NCBI RefSeq assembly: GCF_000003815.2
Contig: NC_049979.1
Span: 27,653,239 to 27,717,238, forward strand
Direction: 5' to 3'
DNA length: 64,000 nucleotides
Source: Branchiostoma floridae
Taxonomy: Eukaryota; Chordata; Leptocardii; Amphioxiformes; Branchiostomatidae
A program made the position numbers and the translations under genes. The first letter of the stretch is position 1. Each line of letters starts with the position of its first letter. The notes beneath the pieces were generated by a model. It saw only the letters and a list, made by a program, of their open reading frames with translations. It had not been told where the DNA came from and searched no databases. This document shows positions 57,101 through 60,100 of the stretch, piece by piece.

Positions 57101-60100
57101 AGCAATATTTACAACGCATTGATACGGCTTTGTAGTGCCGTGAGGACGTCTTGAAATATGCGCACTTCCCATCGCCGCTTGAGTTGTCCGCCATTTTATC
57201 CAACTCTCCGACGAACCAAGGCGCGCTCTAGAACGTTATTCGGTGGTTCGCTCGAATCATTACTGAAGTTTGTTGCTCCGAGGATCTGCGACCGCAACGG
57301 TCGATTCGGAAATCTAGGACTGACTTACTTCCGGGTAGGCTACCCGGAAGTAAGTGAATTTGCTCGGGGCTTACTTTGGCGTTGTTAATTAGCGCTAGAA
57401 ATGTGATAAAATGACGCAGATAAGTTGGAAATAAGTTACAAATGTCACTCTGACTTGAGATTTTAAAGTTCAGAACATTTGAAATTTTGGCGCCATAATT
57501 TTACAATATGTCCCTTTAACATTCTGTATATTTTGTATATACATGTAGTTACTGTATTACATAATTTCAGTAGACAAAGTGTGAATATGAAGCTTCGAAG
57601 GTGTTCAACATACGTGTCCGAGGTTTAGCCTGGCCTTCTCTCCCTTTGCAAGACTGCATGCTGGTACGTAACCTGTAAAGAAATGTCAATACAATTGTTA
57701 CATCAGTCAAGGCAAATGAACATGCTCAATCTCCAACCTAATATTCATAGTTCTATCAACACAGTTACAATAGTGCTGTGCAGTTAAGACAAAATTTCAG
57801 GTTAGACATTGCTGTCAAAAAGTATGACGATCACTACTCACCCTCTCCGATTTCAATGTCCTTAAAAGCAACTTCCTGTCCATTCTTGTCTACCATCAGC
57901 TCACCATTGTAGGTGAAGCCTACACAGTAAATAGAACACAGTACAAGTTTGAGATAATACCAATCTTCACAAGAAAATACAAAGCACTAACATGAGGTTT
58001 AGGACCATGGTAGTAACACTCACTGTGCCAAGTGTCACACAACTCACTAGAAGCTATTTAATTTCCACTTAATGTTAAGAAAACGTAAGGATATGTAGTA
58101 CTCTCTTCAAGGAACGTACTGCAGAATTTTGGCGCCTGAATTGAAAATATTCTTGATTCAAAAATCACCCGTCAGATTGGCATTTTTACCTTCTTTTCAA
58201 CATGTGCACATAATTTCTTGACATTGATAGCCTTGGCACATCATGTAAACAACGCAAAAACTTGAGCACCCCAAACGTATTTGGAATTCTGGGCTTTGGC
58301 GGAAAGTTGGACAACATGACGAACAAGTCAAGGAGCAGTGGAAAGTGCTCTTACTTCTGAGACGTTCTCATAACACAACAAAGTCTACCTAACCTGTAAG
58401 GACAGTACATGTAGATATATGTATAACTTACTGATGTGTCTATCATTCAGGTCCAGTAGACATCCCACCACATCACCAGGCCTCCATGTTCGGCCGAAAC
58501 TTTCGTGATGACCGTGCCATTTCAGCCCCTGTAATAGAACGCAACAACACAGATGCAAGTCAATTTCTGCTTTCTACCAAATTCTATTCCTGGTTCCTAC
58601 CAAGTTTCATCAATAATACCAAAATGCAATCCCTGAACAGCTACAGTGACTACCAGTATATAGTCATACATGTTCATTTCTTTTAAACTTAGTAGTATCT
58701 AATATTAATAAAAAAATCATCACAAAATCCAAATCCTCACTGAAATCTTTGTAGTACACACAATCAGTGTTTTATTCTACCAGTTTTTTAAAGAAAGTTT
58801 AGCATTGTACTAATCTTGTTATTCGTTTATCATCACAAAACCTAAGGCTGACATTTGCTCGAGAGCAAATACAGCATATTTCAGCCATCTCCCTCCCCAT
58901 GCAACAATAGACTGTTCCAAAATCAAGAAGAGACATGACAAAGATATATTTCAATCCATGTATGGATTGAAATATATCTTACCATACCTGTGGTATGGTT
59001 GAAATATAATCATGAAGGGTTACTCACATAAAAGCCATCAAAGGCATATGAGAGGTTGTCTGAACCAAGATCCTCATCAGACCTGGTGAGTGGCGAGCAC
59101 CAGCCCACCCTCATGTTGCCTGTATCCACAATTTCAAACTCAAAGTACCACTTCCCCTTCTTCACCGCGTACGTCTTCTCTCCGCGGTACGTCCTTAGCC
59201 GAGTCTTCTTGGAACCATTGGCTCCCCTCAAAAGAGCTGAAAAAGCAGTGTGGAAAATCAAGCCTGGTAGTCACAGTGTCTTTGGTGCAGTGACCATGAC
59301 ACTTGTCTTGTATATCCACAACATAAGAGGCTTACAAGAGAAGGACCTTTGTATGAACTCATTTCTTGATTATCAATGGTATGATACCTTACATGTACGC
59401 TAATTATCTTTGATGTAAATTCATTTCTGTCTACTCTATAAAGCCACAATGATTCACTTAATATATGGATCATATCCTCTGGGCACCACAAAACTGATGC
59501 GAGTATGCAAATAGAAAAAGAGTTGGATAAAAAGAAAGAAATAGCCTTCATTACAAAATTTAAATGGTCAAGAAGGTTAAACAAATGACTGATCATGCAG
59601 AGTATGGTATACTTAACAGTTCTGTATTTTTGTTCTTTCATGTCTTCTTTGACTTTGTAAAACTTTGTTTGGGGCTTTCAGCTTACTTGTTACACATGGC
59701 AAAAATTTCTTGCACCTAAACATCTATACAAATGTACGTGCTCGACACAAAACTTGCAGTATAGTTCCAATCTTTTCTTTTGGGGAAACAGAGGACTGTT
59801 TTTTGGAAATGAAGGAAATTAAAACTCATGTGTGCGCAGATACTCATCCATACATGTATAATCAAGTCAGTGTGGTCCAAGTACAGCTGCATTGCATTCA
59901 TCTTAAAGGCGCCAAGACACGATGGTCAAATTTGGCCCAAAAGTTTCCATTCGAACGTAGAGTATCGGGTTACCGGAGCTCCCGCGTGGTCCCCGCGGAG
60001 GGCTGACGGTGGCTAAAACATCTTCTACAAGATCGTGATAGTTAGAAAAGCAACCCCTCGCACGTGTCTCGTCGAGATTAAATGAAAATTGGCAATGTGT

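Noticed and set aside
59665-60006. 113-residue plus-strand frame
   Set aside because: It straddles a MITE remnant and the left end of the TTAA element; no recognisable domain.
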